The notes under the pieces are model-generated. The model was not told where the DNA came from, ran no database searches, and was given only the letters and a program-made list of their open reading frames with translations. 64,000 bases of DNA from Alloprevotella sp. oral taxon 473 str. F0040 (GTDB lineage Bacteria; Bacteroidota; Bacteroidia; Bacteroidales; Bacteroidaceae), in contig NZ_KB290717.1 in assembly GCF_000318095.2 (NCBI RefSeq), positions 429,930-493,929 on the forward strand, given 5' to 3'. Below, piece after piece: positions 28,045 through 38,531 of this stretch (its first letter is position 1; every line of letters begins with the position of its first letter). The translations under genes and the position numbers were made by a program.

Positions 28045-28060
28045 ATATTGAATTCAATAT
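28045..28060. promoter_or_regulatory. Perfect 16-bp palindrome upstream of the sus promoter
   Basis: ATATTGAATTCAATAT lies ~80 bp upstream of the sus -33 element. A second possible minus-strand -7 (TAACTTTG, 28077-28070) precedes it. It is a candidate operator for the missing sus regulator. The remaining ~640 bp between the sus and guaB promoters shows no convincing gene. Confidence 0.4.
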
Positions 28061-28561
28061 AGATGTAAACAAAGTTATAAGACGAAAAAATGAGGTTATA
28101 CTGCTCTATTTATAGAAGGTTTTACCATATACAGTTGACAATTTACAGTCATAATCTTTGATTTCTAACACCTAATAGAACGAGAGCTTTCTCAAGTCTT
28201 TCAATAGTTATATATACACATTTTATACTATTAGAATTTTGCATGAATATATAAGGTAGTACTACAACTAATAACATCGAATTCAGATCTGAGGCCGTCT
28301 TTATACCTTTACTTTCTTTGATAGACGAGCTTGATGTTCTACAAAAGGATGATTCGCATAAACGAAGCTAAGGATAGACAAACATATTGTTGTGCCACCA
28401 TAACCATCTTTCATGATCACAAACTAACATCCACGTCAGTCTTATATGATGAAGTTTCTGTTCCTTCAATCATAGAATATCCAAGCAATTCCACACCTTC
28501 GTCAACTTCTGCTTAGCTAAAATAGCTTTAGTTTAAAATGGCACCATAAGTACTTTACTGA

Positions 28562-30154
<1,593 letters not shown>

Positions 30155-30233
30155 ACACATAATTAAAAGCTTAAGTCCTCTCTATAGAATGGATTAGAGT
30201 CAATGAGCTATTGTAAAGAAACAATTAAATAAC

Positions 30234-30286
30234 GCCGTTTTGAAAGGGTCTTTGAGAGTTTTCAGCTCTTAAAGACCTTTCACGGC
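30234..30286 (+). terminator. Long hairpin after guaB
   Basis: GCCG (30234-30237) and TGAAAGG (30241-30247) pair with CCTTTCA (30276-30282) and CGGC (30283-30286), with further near-complementary sequence (GTCTTTGAGAG / CTCTTAAAGAC) inside. ATAGAATAAAATTC follows, so the T tract is weak. Confidence 0.5.
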
Positions 30287-30424
30287 ATAGAATAAAATTC
30301 ATTTCTATCTAGTCTCAAGGACTGCAAACATCAAAATTTGAAGAATTCTCCTATACATCTACATAAGGAATTCTGACTTATTCTATTCTTAATTTAATCT
30401 GTTTCAGACACTCTTTTAGTTCCT

Positions 30425-31861
30425 ATGAAACAAATCCTTGTCTTCTTTTGGTTGTTGTACTCCACCCTTTCAATAGTGGCACAACCCACGGCTGATGCGA
30501 CAATAGCCATTGTCAATGGCCGTCCCATTTCTCGCAATGAGTTTGTATATGCCTACGAGAAGAACAAGGCTATTAGTGGCCAAAGTTCACTCAGTCCACA
30601 AGAATATCTCAACTTATATATAGACTACCAATTAAAGCTATCTGATGCTCTATCTCTAGGATTGGATACAACAAAGAATTTTCTCCGGGAATTTCACCAA
30701 TATCGAGATCTACAGCTCTCGAAGCAACTGGTCAGTCCTCTTTACATTGATTCTATAGCTAGAACAATCTATCTAAAAGAAGAACAACAACTTGGGGGAA
30801 AGGACTTACTTAATGTCTCACATATTCTACTCACCATTCCATCCACAGCAACCTCTACCCAGAGAGACCATGTTGCTCAACGGGCTGACAGCCTCTATCA
30901 AGCCATTATCTCAGGTGCAAATTTTGAGGATGTAGCTCGCCGCTTTAGCGAGGATAGAGGAACAGCTCAAGAAGGAGGACGTTTGCCCACTATTTATCCA
31001 GGAATGACAGTTGCTTCGTTTGAAGAAACCGCATATAGTTTGCAACCCAACCAAGTAAGTCGACCAATACTTTCTCCTTTTGGGTATCATATAATCCTCA
31101 TGCGAGATCGCCATCCATTACAACCCTACGAGGAACTTTACCCTTCATTATTACAATATCTTCGTAAAAACCACGTTGAAGAAGCAGCAGCAAACCAAAG
31201 TATAGCTCAACTTCAAGCGATAACAGGCCAGTCTCGAACAAGCATTATGGACAGTTTAATGCGAAACCTGTCTGCAAGTGATACACAATTGACCTATCTT
31301 ATCAAAGAATACCACGATGGACTACTAGTCTACGAAATTTCCAAACATAAAGTATGGGATGCTGCTGAAAATTCCCCAGAAGTACTAGCAGAAGTATTCA
31401 AGCGCAACCGTAAATCTCTAAAATGGGCGCAGCCTCGTTTTGTAGGTTACATCATTGGAGCACAAAATAAGAAGCTAGCTAAACGTGCCCAAAAGCTTTT
31501 ACGTAAGGGCGTTCCTGCAAATATCGATATACGCTCTTTCCTATATGCTCCTTTTAATAAAGACAGCGTAGTCGTTGATGCCAAAGGACGTTATGTTGTT
31601 CAGAAAGGTGAAAATAGCACCATTGACAATTTAGCCTTTGGGGTTAAAGCATCAAAGGTTTATCAACTGCACGAGGGTTTGCCTATCACATTGCTAGCAG
31701 GCCGCATTGAAAAGCAACCCAAGACGTACGAAGATGCTCGAAGTGAAGTTCTTGAATTACTTCAAAAACAATTAGAAGATTCTTGGTTACAACAGCTTAG
31801 ACGTACATATACGGTAACTATCAACCAAGATGTTCTTAAGTCCATTCCTATGGCCAAATAA
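30425..31861 (+). CDS. Periplasmic parvulin-type peptidyl-prolyl isomerase
   Basis: A 478-residue exported protein with signal peptide 'MKQILVFFWLLYSTLSIVAQ'. An N-terminal SurA-like helical region (~20-120, 'VNGRPISRNEFVYAYEKNK') is followed by a parvulin domain (~125-232) with 'VSHILLTI', 'DFEDVARRFSEDRG'-like sequence, 'GGRLPTIYPGMTVASFEE' and 'SPFGYHIILM'. Residues ~240-478 have no obvious catalytic domain. It is probably a chaperone/isomerase for outer-membrane proteins. A SurA-like paralogue with two parvulin domains follows 153 bp downstream. In Bacteroidales this pair commonly sits between guaB and mutL. Confidence 0.85.
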   Translation: MKQILVFFWLLYSTLSIVAQPTADATIAIVNGRPISRNEFVYAYEKNKAISGQSSLSPQEYLNLYIDYQLKLSDALSLGLDTTKNFLREFHQYRDLQLSKQLVSPLYIDSIARTIYLKEEQQLGGKDLLNVSHILLTIPSTATSTQRDHVAQRADSLYQAIISGANFEDVARRFSEDRGTAQEGGRLPTIYPGMTVASFEETAYSLQPNQVSRPILSPFGYHIILMRDRHPLQPYEELYPSLLQYLRKNHVEEAAANQSIAQLQAITGQSRTSIMDSLMRNLSASDTQLTYLIKEYHDGLLVYEISKHKVWDAAENSPEVLAEVFKRNRKSLKWAQPRFVGYIIGAQNKKLAKRAQKLLRKGVPANIDIRSFLYAPFNKDSVVVDAKGRYVVQKGENSTIDNLAFGVKASKVYQLHEGLPITLLAGRIEKQPKTYEDARSEVLELLQKQLEDSWLQQLRRTYTVTINQDVLKSIPMAK

Positions 31862-31892
31862 TTCCCATACATGGACAATTCTACATTTAGTC

Positions 31893-31910
31893 TATAGTAT
31901 GTATACTATA
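31893..31910. other. 18-bp inverted repeat between the two PPIase genes
   Basis: TATAGTAT (31893-31900), GT, ATACTATA (31903-31910). It is AT-rich with no T tail, ~105 bp upstream of the next ATG. Function is unknown; it may be an operator. Confidence 0.3.
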
Positions 31911-32014
31911 ATAGATCGTATTAGATTTCACAATGCGACTTCCTCTAGACTCTTATAGATGAGTTACTAATCTAAGACGACCATTATTCATTAAACTCCC
32001 CAACAAGCAACTAT

Positions 32015-33376
32015 ATGAACAAACGCTTCGCTATTTTTGCCGCAGGTTGTCTCCTGCTCGGTGCAACATTTGCCCAAATTCGTCAAAAGAACATTGTAGA
32101 CGAAGTGATTTGGGTAGTGGGAGACAGTCCTATTCTTTTGTCAGACGTGGAAGACTATCGTGTTAATGCAGAAGCTGAAGGACAAACTTTCAAAGACCCT
32201 TACGCTCAAATACCTGAACAGATAGCTATCCAAAAGCTTTTTCTTCATCAAGCAGAAATTGATTCAATAGAAGTAAGCGATGCAGACGTAACCGCCTACG
32301 CTGATGCTCTACTTGCTGAGAACGTGCGAAAAGCAGGATCAAAAGAGACTCTTGAGGCTATTATGCACAAAAGTTACGCACAAATACGTCAACGTTACAT
32401 CCAACAAACCAGAGAACAACAACTCATGGATGGAGTGCGCAGAAAACTTACGGCAAACATTAAAGTCACCCCAGCTGAAGTTCGTGATTATTTCTCGAAA
32501 CTCCCTACCGACAGCCTCCCTACGATACCGACAGAAGTAGAGGTACAAATTATAACTCAACAACCTAAGATTGATCGCGACGAAATAGAACGTATCGAAG
32601 AACTTCTCAACGGCTATGCTAAACGTATAAACGAAGGAGAAGATTTTGCTCGACTTGCTCGCATGTATTCTCAAGATGGAAGTGCTCGTAACGGAGGAGA
32701 GTTAGGTTTAAGTGGTCGTAATCAATGGGTAAAGCCTTTTGCTGATGTAGCTTTCTCTCTCAATGACCCAAAGAAAGTTTCCAAAATTGTAAAGACAGAA
32801 TTTGGATATCACATCATTCAGCTCATTGAAAAACGTGGCGACAAGGTAAATGCACGTCATATCCTTCTTAAACCAGAGATTAAAGCGGAGGAGGTAGAGC
32901 GTTGTATCTCTCGTTTAGATTCCATCGCTACAGACATTCGAGAGAAAAAATTCTCTTTTGAAGATGCAGCGCGTCAACTGTCTGACGATAAGGACACACG
33001 CAACAACCATGGACTAATGGTACAAATGAATCCGATGCAGCGCGAAATTCAAGCGCGCTTCGAGATGAAGGATTTACCACAAGAAGTGGCAAAGGTAGCA
33101 GACACGCTTAAAGTAGGACAAGTATCAAGTGCATTCACTATGATAGACCCCAAAACAGGTCAAGAGGTGTGTGCTATTGTGAAACTTCGTAGTCGTATCG
33201 AAAGTCATCCCGCAAATCCTACAGAAGACTTCCAGACGCTTCGCAATGTTTATCTCAATCGCCGTAGACAAGAAGTTATTCAAAAATGGATAGTTGACAA
33301 AATCAAATCCACCTATACTCGCATTAGCCCCGAATGGCGTAACCATAAGTTTGAATATTCTGGCTGGATTAAGTAA
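32015..33376 (+). CDS. SurA-like periplasmic chaperone with two parvulin domains
   Basis: A 453-residue exported protein, signal peptide 'MNKRFAIFAAGCLLLGATFAQ'. The SurA-type N-domain (~28-165) has 'VVGDSPILLSDVEDYRV', equivalent to the SurA 'VNDGVVLESDVD' element. The first parvulin domain (~175-285) has 'EDFARLARMYSQDGSARNGGELG' and 'TEFGYHIIQLIEKRG'. The second (~285-385) has 'ARHILLKPEI' and 'FEDAARQLSDDKDTRNNHG'. This N-P1-P2-C layout matches SurA, which escorts outer-membrane beta-barrel proteins to BAM, a clear need in a genome with large SusC-type barrels. The second domain lacks some typical residues and may be inactive. Confidence 0.88.
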   Translation: MNKRFAIFAAGCLLLGATFAQIRQKNIVDEVIWVVGDSPILLSDVEDYRVNAEAEGQTFKDPYAQIPEQIAIQKLFLHQAEIDSIEVSDADVTAYADALLAENVRKAGSKETLEAIMHKSYAQIRQRYIQQTREQQLMDGVRRKLTANIKVTPAEVRDYFSKLPTDSLPTIPTEVEVQIITQQPKIDRDEIERIEELLNGYAKRINEGEDFARLARMYSQDGSARNGGELGLSGRNQWVKPFADVAFSLNDPKKVSKIVKTEFGYHIIQLIEKRGDKVNARHILLKPEIKAEEVERCISRLDSIATDIREKKFSFEDAARQLSDDKDTRNNHGLMVQMNPMQREIQARFEMKDLPQEVAKVADTLKVGQVSSAFTMIDPKTGQEVCAIVKLRSRIESHPANPTEDFQTLRNVYLNRRRQEVIQKWIVDKIKSTYTRISPEWRNHKFEYSGWIK

Positions 33377-33395
33377 TCTCCTCCCCTATTATGCA

Positions 33396-33434
33396 GATAA
33401 GGTAAGTGCGAACCTATATTCGCAAGACCTTATC
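33396..33434 (+). terminator. Hairpin after the SurA-like gene
   Basis: GATAAGGT (33396-33403) and TGCGAA (33407-33412) pair with TTCGCA (33419-33424) and ACCTTATC (33427-33434), separated by a symmetric internal loop. ATCTAAGTTC follows. The T tract is weak, so readthrough into the OstA-like gene is possible. Confidence 0.5.
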
Positions 33435-33491
33435 ATCTAAGTTCTCTATGTCCAATAGGATAAGCTATTACCTAGACCTCTTCTTATTATT

Positions 33492-35435
33492 TTGAAGCAT
33501 TTCATTCCCTTTCGCCGTTCATATTTATTTGCAGTAGGCTTACTTTTCGTATGTCTACTGCAAGCTTATGCACTCACCATGATGCCTAGTCGTAAGCGTT
33601 CCAAGCCCCGCGATGAACGCATCCAGATTCATCATGCCGACCTCTTGTTTCGTGATGTTGCCACCACAGGAGATGGACAAGTGCTCAAAGGAAACGTACA
33701 ACTATCCCACAGCGGGATGCGACTCACCTGCGATAGTGCAGTGTTTTATGAAGCATCCAATTCTTTTATGGCCTATGGCAGCGTAAAGTTTCGTCAAGGA
33801 GACACACTTTCCCTTATAGGTGACTCCTTGTATTATGACGGCACTTCGCAGTTTGCTCGTGTATTCCGCAATGTAGAAATGCGACACCACAAGATGACGC
33901 TTTATACAGAATTGCTAAACTATGATAGAATCAAAGGAAGCGGATTCTACGACACTGGAGGAAAAATCGTAGATGGTAAAACGGTTCTCACTTCGCAAAA
34001 AGGGGAGTACTTTACCGACAAACGTGATGCTCAATTTAATGAGGACGTTCTTCTAATCAACAATAAAAAAGACAGTCTCCTCACCAACGATCTCCACTAC
34101 AACACACGAAGCAAATGGGCGCATGCCACTGGCCCCACCAACCTTTTTAGTGGTGGTAGCCATATATACACCATTGATGGACAATACAATACAAGAACAG
34201 AGCGAGCACATCTCACACAACGCCCACAGTTGTTTAATAAGGGACGTAAATTAGTCGGAGACAGTATCAGCTATGACAAGAACACTGGCTATTCAGAAGC
34301 ATTTCGCAACATTATTTTCATTGATTCAGTAGACATCAACAACAAGAATATCCTACTAGGAGACTATGGCTACTATAATGAACCAAAAGGTGAAGCGATG
34401 GTGACAGAGCGCGCACTAGGAAAAAACTTTTCTAGAGGCGCAGACACCCTCTTTGTTCATGCAGACACTCTGCGTTTATATTCATATAATCTCAAGACAG
34501 ACTCGGCCTATCGAGTTCTTCACGGCTATCCCCACGTACGCTCCTATCGTACAGATGTCCAAGCAATTTGTGACTCTCTAGTCTTTAATTCAGCGTTCAA
34601 TGTTCTATCTCTCTATCGTGATCCAATCGCTTGGAGTGACGACCGTCAAATCTTGGGAGAAGAAATCAATGTTTACGCGAATGACTCTACAATAGACTCT
34701 ATTTATATAGAACGCCAAGCCCTCATAGTTCAATCTTTACCTGATAGTACCCTTTTTAATCAAGTAGCTGGCAACTTGATGCAGGCGTATTTTCGTAACG
34801 GAGATCTTTATCAAACGCGCGTTGATGGCAATTCCATCTTGGTTAACTACCCAATGGAAAAAGATACCAGCTTCTTATATCAGAACTATTGTGAAGCTGC
34901 AAAACTGCGCGTTGACGTACGTGACAAAAAGATGCAACGCTTTTGGGCTGGTCCAAGCCCTATTGCCAAGACTTATCCTATAGGCATGGCACCTCAAGAG
35001 CACAACCGTTTGTCAAACTTTGCCTGGTTTTCTCATATCCGTCCCACAGGGCCAGACGATTTGTTTGAATGGAAGCCCAAAAGTACTGCAATGCGCTTAA
35101 AAGAGATGCCAAGGCGCAACGCTCCACTTCAATCTCTGCAATCCTCTTCTCTATCGCCACTTAACAGTGCCTCGACCAATTCGGATAGCACAACCTCATT
35201 TCTCAAAAAATCTGCGGACTCTTCACTAGATAATTTACAAAGTACAGACAGTTCGGGAGAGATTAAGATTAAGGACTCAGAGGATACAATCAACAATCAC
35301 GTAGATGAAGATTCGACTACAGCAATTAGTAAAGAATTCTCTACTAAATCAACCTCAGCATCTACGTCATCAAATTCAAGAACCTCAAAGACTTCAGCTC
35401 GAAAATCGCACACGAAGAGTGGCGTACACAAATAG
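33492..35435 (+). CDS. OstA/LptA-like LPS-transport protein
   Basis: A 647-residue exported protein. The best start is TTG 33492, because only this start keeps the signal peptide ('KHFIPFRRSYLFAVGLLFVCLLQAYA'); the first ATG lies after it. Residues ~45-180 are an OstA domain ('IHHADLLFRDVATTGDGQVLKGNVQLSHSG'), with repeated beta-strand pairs of the LptA/LptD jellyroll type continuing to ~530 ('VRSYRTDVQAICDSLVFNSAFN'). Residues ~555-647 are Ser/Thr-rich low complexity. Bacteroidales carry such long OstA proteins before mutL. The likely role is LPS transport across the periplasm. It may act with the LptF/G-like protein at 8378. Confidence 0.85.
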   Translation: MKHFIPFRRSYLFAVGLLFVCLLQAYALTMMPSRKRSKPRDERIQIHHADLLFRDVATTGDGQVLKGNVQLSHSGMRLTCDSAVFYEASNSFMAYGSVKFRQGDTLSLIGDSLYYDGTSQFARVFRNVEMRHHKMTLYTELLNYDRIKGSGFYDTGGKIVDGKTVLTSQKGEYFTDKRDAQFNEDVLLINNKKDSLLTNDLHYNTRSKWAHATGPTNLFSGGSHIYTIDGQYNTRTERAHLTQRPQLFNKGRKLVGDSISYDKNTGYSEAFRNIIFIDSVDINNKNILLGDYGYYNEPKGEAMVTERALGKNFSRGADTLFVHADTLRLYSYNLKTDSAYRVLHGYPHVRSYRTDVQAICDSLVFNSAFNVLSLYRDPIAWSDDRQILGEEINVYANDSTIDSIYIERQALIVQSLPDSTLFNQVAGNLMQAYFRNGDLYQTRVDGNSILVNYPMEKDTSFLYQNYCEAAKLRVDVRDKKMQRFWAGPSPIAKTYPIGMAPQEHNRLSNFAWFSHIRPTGPDDLFEWKPKSTAMRLKEMPRRNAPLQSLQSSSLSPLNSASTNSDSTTSFLKKSADSSLDNLQSTDSSGEIKIKDSEDTINNHVDEDSTTAISKEFSTKSTSASTSSNSRTSKTSARKSHTKSGVHK

Positions 35436-35504
35436 AAAGCCTACAGCTTCTCCACTAAGTATAACCACTTTCTAATTTTATCTCTCAAACTCTCTGATTG
35501 TCCT

Positions 35505-37511
35505 ATGGCAGATATCATCCATCTTCTCCCCGATTCTGTAGCTAACCAGATTGCTGCTGGCGAAGTGATACAACGCCCCGCATCGCTAATCAAAGAGTTA
35601 GTAGAAAACAGCATTGACGCTGGTGCTGACCGCGTTCAAGTTATAGTGACTGATGCAGGAAAAACTTGCGTACAAGTCATTGATAACGGTAAAGGGATGA
35701 GCGAAACAGATGCGAGACTATCCTTCGAACGTCATGCTACCTCGAAAATTCGTCAAGCCGACGATCTCTTTTCACTCAAAACCATGGGATTCCGAGGAGA
35801 AGCCTTAGCTTCTATAGCAGCAGTAGCCCAAGTGGAACTTCGCACTCGAACTGCCGAAGAAGAATTAGGAGTGAGTATTCAGATTGAAGGGTCTAAAGTC
35901 ATAAACCAAGAAGTTATCGCTTGTCCTGTAGGAGCGAACTTTTCTATTAAGAACCTCTTTTTCAACATCCCGGCTCGTCGCAAGTTCCTAAAGAGCAATC
36001 ACACGGAACTCTCCAACATCATCGCTGAGTTTGAGCGAATTGCTTTAGCTCATCCTGAACTAACATTCCAACTTCATACTCCTGATGCTGTTCTTCTCGA
36101 TTTACCTTCAGGCAACTTTCGACAGCGCATTGTCAATATCTTTGGTAGAAACATTGACAAACATCTCATTCCTCTAAAAGTCGAAACACCGATGGTTTCT
36201 ATCATCGGTTTTGTAGGAAGTCCAGAAAGTTGTAAAAAGAAAGGTGCTCGCCAATTTTTCTTTGTCAATGGTCGCTACATGCGTCACGCCTACTTCGCCA
36301 AAGCTGTTCAGAATGCCTATGAACGTCTAATCCCAGAAGGAGATCAAGTGCATTTCTTTCTGCAAATGATAGTGGATCCAGCTCGAATCGATGTTAATAT
36401 ACATCCAACCAAAACAGAGATTAAATTTGAGGACGAACAAGCTATTTGGCAGATTCTTCGAGCAGCAGTGAGAGAGTCTTTAGGAAAATTCAATGCAATT
36501 CCCACAATCGACTTTGAAGCAGGTGATCCTCTTGATTTACCCGTCTTCCCAACGGGAGATTTTTCAGAAGTTCAAGAACCAAGCATTTGCATTAACCAGG
36601 ATTTCGATCCTTTCGTTATGAGGAACTCTGGTTCAACCTCTCCTTTTACCTCTGAAACACTAGACAATAGCTTTTCGTCTTCCCAGGCCAATCGCTTTGC
36701 AGCCTTGTCTGCATCAACTGGGGCTGCGACTTCAACTAGCACTACTCACTCACCCAAAAGCTCTCATCGCGGTTGGGAAGAAGTTTTTGCAGCTTCACAA
36801 GAAGAACTTTCCACCAACTCATTTGATAAACATGGAGTGGGTTCCTCCAACGAACACTCATTCCAATGGGAAACTTCTCCAACGGACGAACACCAACCAA
36901 CATTATATAGTCAACTAGCTCAAGGTGAACAGCCTGTGTGGGAAATTGCCACTCAAGATTTCCTACAATACCAAGGACGATACTTACTATCGCCTACTAA
37001 AGAAGGCTTACTCATTATTGATCAACATCGCGCGCACATGCGCATCCTATTTGATGATTATGTTAATCAAATAGCTAGGCACGCTCATGCCTCCCAAGGC
37101 TTGCTTTTTCCTCAAATCCTAGAAGTTGCTCCCAATCAACTAGCCATCATTCAGGCCATTGAGGCGGAACTCACAGATATAGGATTTGAACTATCCTATT
37201 TAGGCAACAATAGCTATTCAGTGCTCAGTGCACCAGCAGATATTGAAGGTATAGATCCAGTTGTACTACTCCAAAGCATATTAGAAGATGCCCAACAACA
37301 CGACGTTGCAGTGCACGAAGAAGTGGTGAACAGCATTGCTCTCTCTATGGCACGTAAGTCTGCACTCCCCATCGGTCAACTGCTAAGCATGGACGAAATG
37401 CGCGATCTGGCCACCAAACTGTTCCAAAGCAGTCAACCCTCTTTTGCTCCCGATGGGAGAAATATATACCAGATACTCCCACATCGTCTAATAACTCAAA
37501 AACTAGACTAA
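35505..37511 (+). CDS. mutL: DNA mismatch repair protein MutL
   Basis: A 668-residue GHKL ATPase linking MutS mismatch recognition to downstream repair. The N-terminal ATPase has 'IAAGEVIQRPASLIKELVENSIDAGA' (motif I), 'VIDNGKGM' (II) and 'TMGFRGEALASIAAVA' (III), then the transducer domain with 'FVNGRYMRH' and 'DVNIHPTKTEIKF'. A ~125-residue Ser/Thr-rich linker (~355-480) leads to the C-terminal dimerisation domain. The endonuclease motif D-Q-H-A-x2-E-x4-E is not conserved: the sequence from D506 reads DQHRAHMRILFDD, with M512 and D517 in the glutamate positions. This MutL may lack nuclease activity. No mutS is nearby. Confidence 0.96.
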   Translation: MADIIHLLPDSVANQIAAGEVIQRPASLIKELVENSIDAGADRVQVIVTDAGKTCVQVIDNGKGMSETDARLSFERHATSKIRQADDLFSLKTMGFRGEALASIAAVAQVELRTRTAEEELGVSIQIEGSKVINQEVIACPVGANFSIKNLFFNIPARRKFLKSNHTELSNIIAEFERIALAHPELTFQLHTPDAVLLDLPSGNFRQRIVNIFGRNIDKHLIPLKVETPMVSIIGFVGSPESCKKKGARQFFFVNGRYMRHAYFAKAVQNAYERLIPEGDQVHFFLQMIVDPARIDVNIHPTKTEIKFEDEQAIWQILRAAVRESLGKFNAIPTIDFEAGDPLDLPVFPTGDFSEVQEPSICINQDFDPFVMRNSGSTSPFTSETLDNSFSSSQANRFAALSASTGAATSTSTTHSPKSSHRGWEEVFAASQEELSTNSFDKHGVGSSNEHSFQWETSPTDEHQPTLYSQLAQGEQPVWEIATQDFLQYQGRYLLSPTKEGLLIIDQHRAHMRILFDDYVNQIARHAHASQGLLFPQILEVAPNQLAIIQAIEAELTDIGFELSYLGNNSYSVLSAPADIEGIDPVVLLQSILEDAQQHDVAVHEEVVNSIALSMARKSALPIGQLLSMDEMRDLATKLFQSSQPSFAPDGRNIYQILPHRLITQKLD

Positions 37512-37600
37512 GCTTTTCAGGAGGAGGCCACAATCATAAAACACATATCTCTTTAGGGGAACTTGTATAGTTCTAATCACCCTACTCTATTCCTATTTCA

Positions 37601-37804
37601 ATGAGTGACGGAAATTTTAATCGTAGCATGCTACCTAGCAACAGCTTTCAAAGCGGTTTGCGCGCTGGTCAAGCTCGCATGCAGCAGTTTGCTCTAGAAG
37701 CTTTAGAGCTCGCTCTACAACAACATCCAGAGTTTCTTTCTGAACCTGCTGCAGCTGAGCAGCTACAAGCAACCTTTCGCAAGCTACTACAACAACGCTT
37801 GTAG
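37601..37804 (+). CDS. Small acidic/amphipathic protein of unknown function
   Basis: A 67-residue protein starting at ATG 37601. The first half has Asn/Ser-rich sequence; the second half is a predicted amphipathic helix rich in Leu, Ala and Gln ('ARMQQFALEALELALQQHPEF'), then 'LQATFRKLLQQRL'. There is no signal peptide or membrane segment. I do not recognise a family, but codon use resembles the neighbours and the helix is regular, so it is probably real. The last ten codons and stop are duplicated exactly 69 bp downstream. A terminator at 37935 closes the unit. Confidence 0.55.
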   Translation: MSDGNFNRSMLPSNSFQSGLRAGQARMQQFALEALELALQQHPEFLSEPAAAEQLQATFRKLLQQRL

Positions 37805-37880
37805 ATATAACGCACGTGTGGCCAAGATAGACGACATCGCTTTTTTCGCAAGCTACTACAACAACGCTTGTAGATATAAC
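37775..37880 (+). repeat. Exact 37-bp direct repeat duplicating the 3' end of the small gene
   Basis: Bases 37775-37811 and 37844-37880 are identical (both begin TTTCGCAAGCTACTACAACA and end AGATATAAC). The offset is 69 bp. Each copy holds a small CAAGC/GCTTG hairpin and the stop codon. Perfect identity suggests a recent local duplication. Confidence 0.85.
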
Positions 37881-37934
37881 CATTTCATTTTGTCTGGAAC
37901 ATGTAGAGTACTACAATTGTTTTTCCAAAACTAG

Positions 37935-37968
37935 ATGCGACAATCCACCCGGTTTGTCGCATTTTTTT
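37935..37968 (+). terminator. Intrinsic terminator after the small gene
   Basis: ATGCGACAA (37935-37943) pairs with TTGTCGCAT (37954-37962), then TTTTTT. The sequence TGTCGCATTT recurs directly after it. Confidence 0.8.
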
Positions 37969-38169
37969 GTCGCATTTATTCAATACACAATCTCATCATT
38001 TTAAGAAAACTCAATATATTTCGCGATAGAATTTAACACGAATGCCACAAATCTCCACAATCTGTACGCATTGAGCGCAATCATCACAAAGAAATATCTA
38101 CTAAATCGCAACAGAAAAACGCAGAAAAACAGAAATATAGAACAGACGATGCTCAACAAATCGAAATTA

Positions 38170-38262
38170 TCTCCCATTTTATGCAGGAATATCTCGCAAG
38201 GAGTATAGAGTTTTCTCCTAGAAAACTGAAAAAAACTCCAAGCTTTTGTTAGAAACTTCCGA
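38170..38262 (-). repeat. Phased heptamer array C (five copies, 21-22 bp steps, inverted)
   Basis: On the plus strand heptamers start at 38170 (TCTCCCA), 38192 (TCTCGCA), 38214 (TCTCCTA), 38235 (ACTCCAA) and 38256 (CTTCCGA), with steps 22, 22, 21, 21. These are complements of the TCGGAGA motif of arrays A, B and D. The near edge is 270 bp upstream of the sensor-regulator start. Apart from this and the sensor-regulator promoter, the 37969-38531 stretch shows no gene. Confidence 0.5.
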
Positions 38263-38444
38263 CGCCTTCTCTAAAAGGCTTACTTTTTCGATTTTAGAAC
38301 CTGCAATTCATGTATAAGGCAAAGCTAAAAGTATGAAAACTCATGCTATATTAGCCCTATTGATTTAACAGATATGACTTTAGGAATCACTAAATTTCAT
38401 TGCGTATCAAAGGAATATTTACGTAGAAAATATGTGGTTAGATA

Positions 38445-38474
38445 GTTCTGATCAAGAACAAATGCTTAACTTTG
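38445..38474 (+). promoter_or_regulatory. Promoter of the hybrid sensor gene with a candidate operator
   Basis: TAACTTTG (38467-38474) is a perfect -7 element, with the ATG 57 bp downstream. The -33 region is instead covered by an inverted repeat, GTTCT-GATCA-AGAAC (38445-38459). This arrangement fits an activator- or repressor-controlled, possibly autoregulated promoter. Confidence 0.5.
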
Positions 38475-38531
38475 CAGCATAGATAAAAATGCATTACTGC
38501 AAGTTTTTATAATTCGGATAGCAACATAGCC

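Noticed and set aside
28331-28516. 61-codon frame between the sus and guaB promoters
   Set aside because: No recognisable domain or promoter, and composition is unlike neighbouring genes.
37635-37883. Minus-strand frame across the 37-bp duplication, encoding a repeated Ser-Val-rich peptide
   Set aside because: It is the antisense of the small gene's duplicated 3' end. The repeat in the peptide follows from the DNA duplication.
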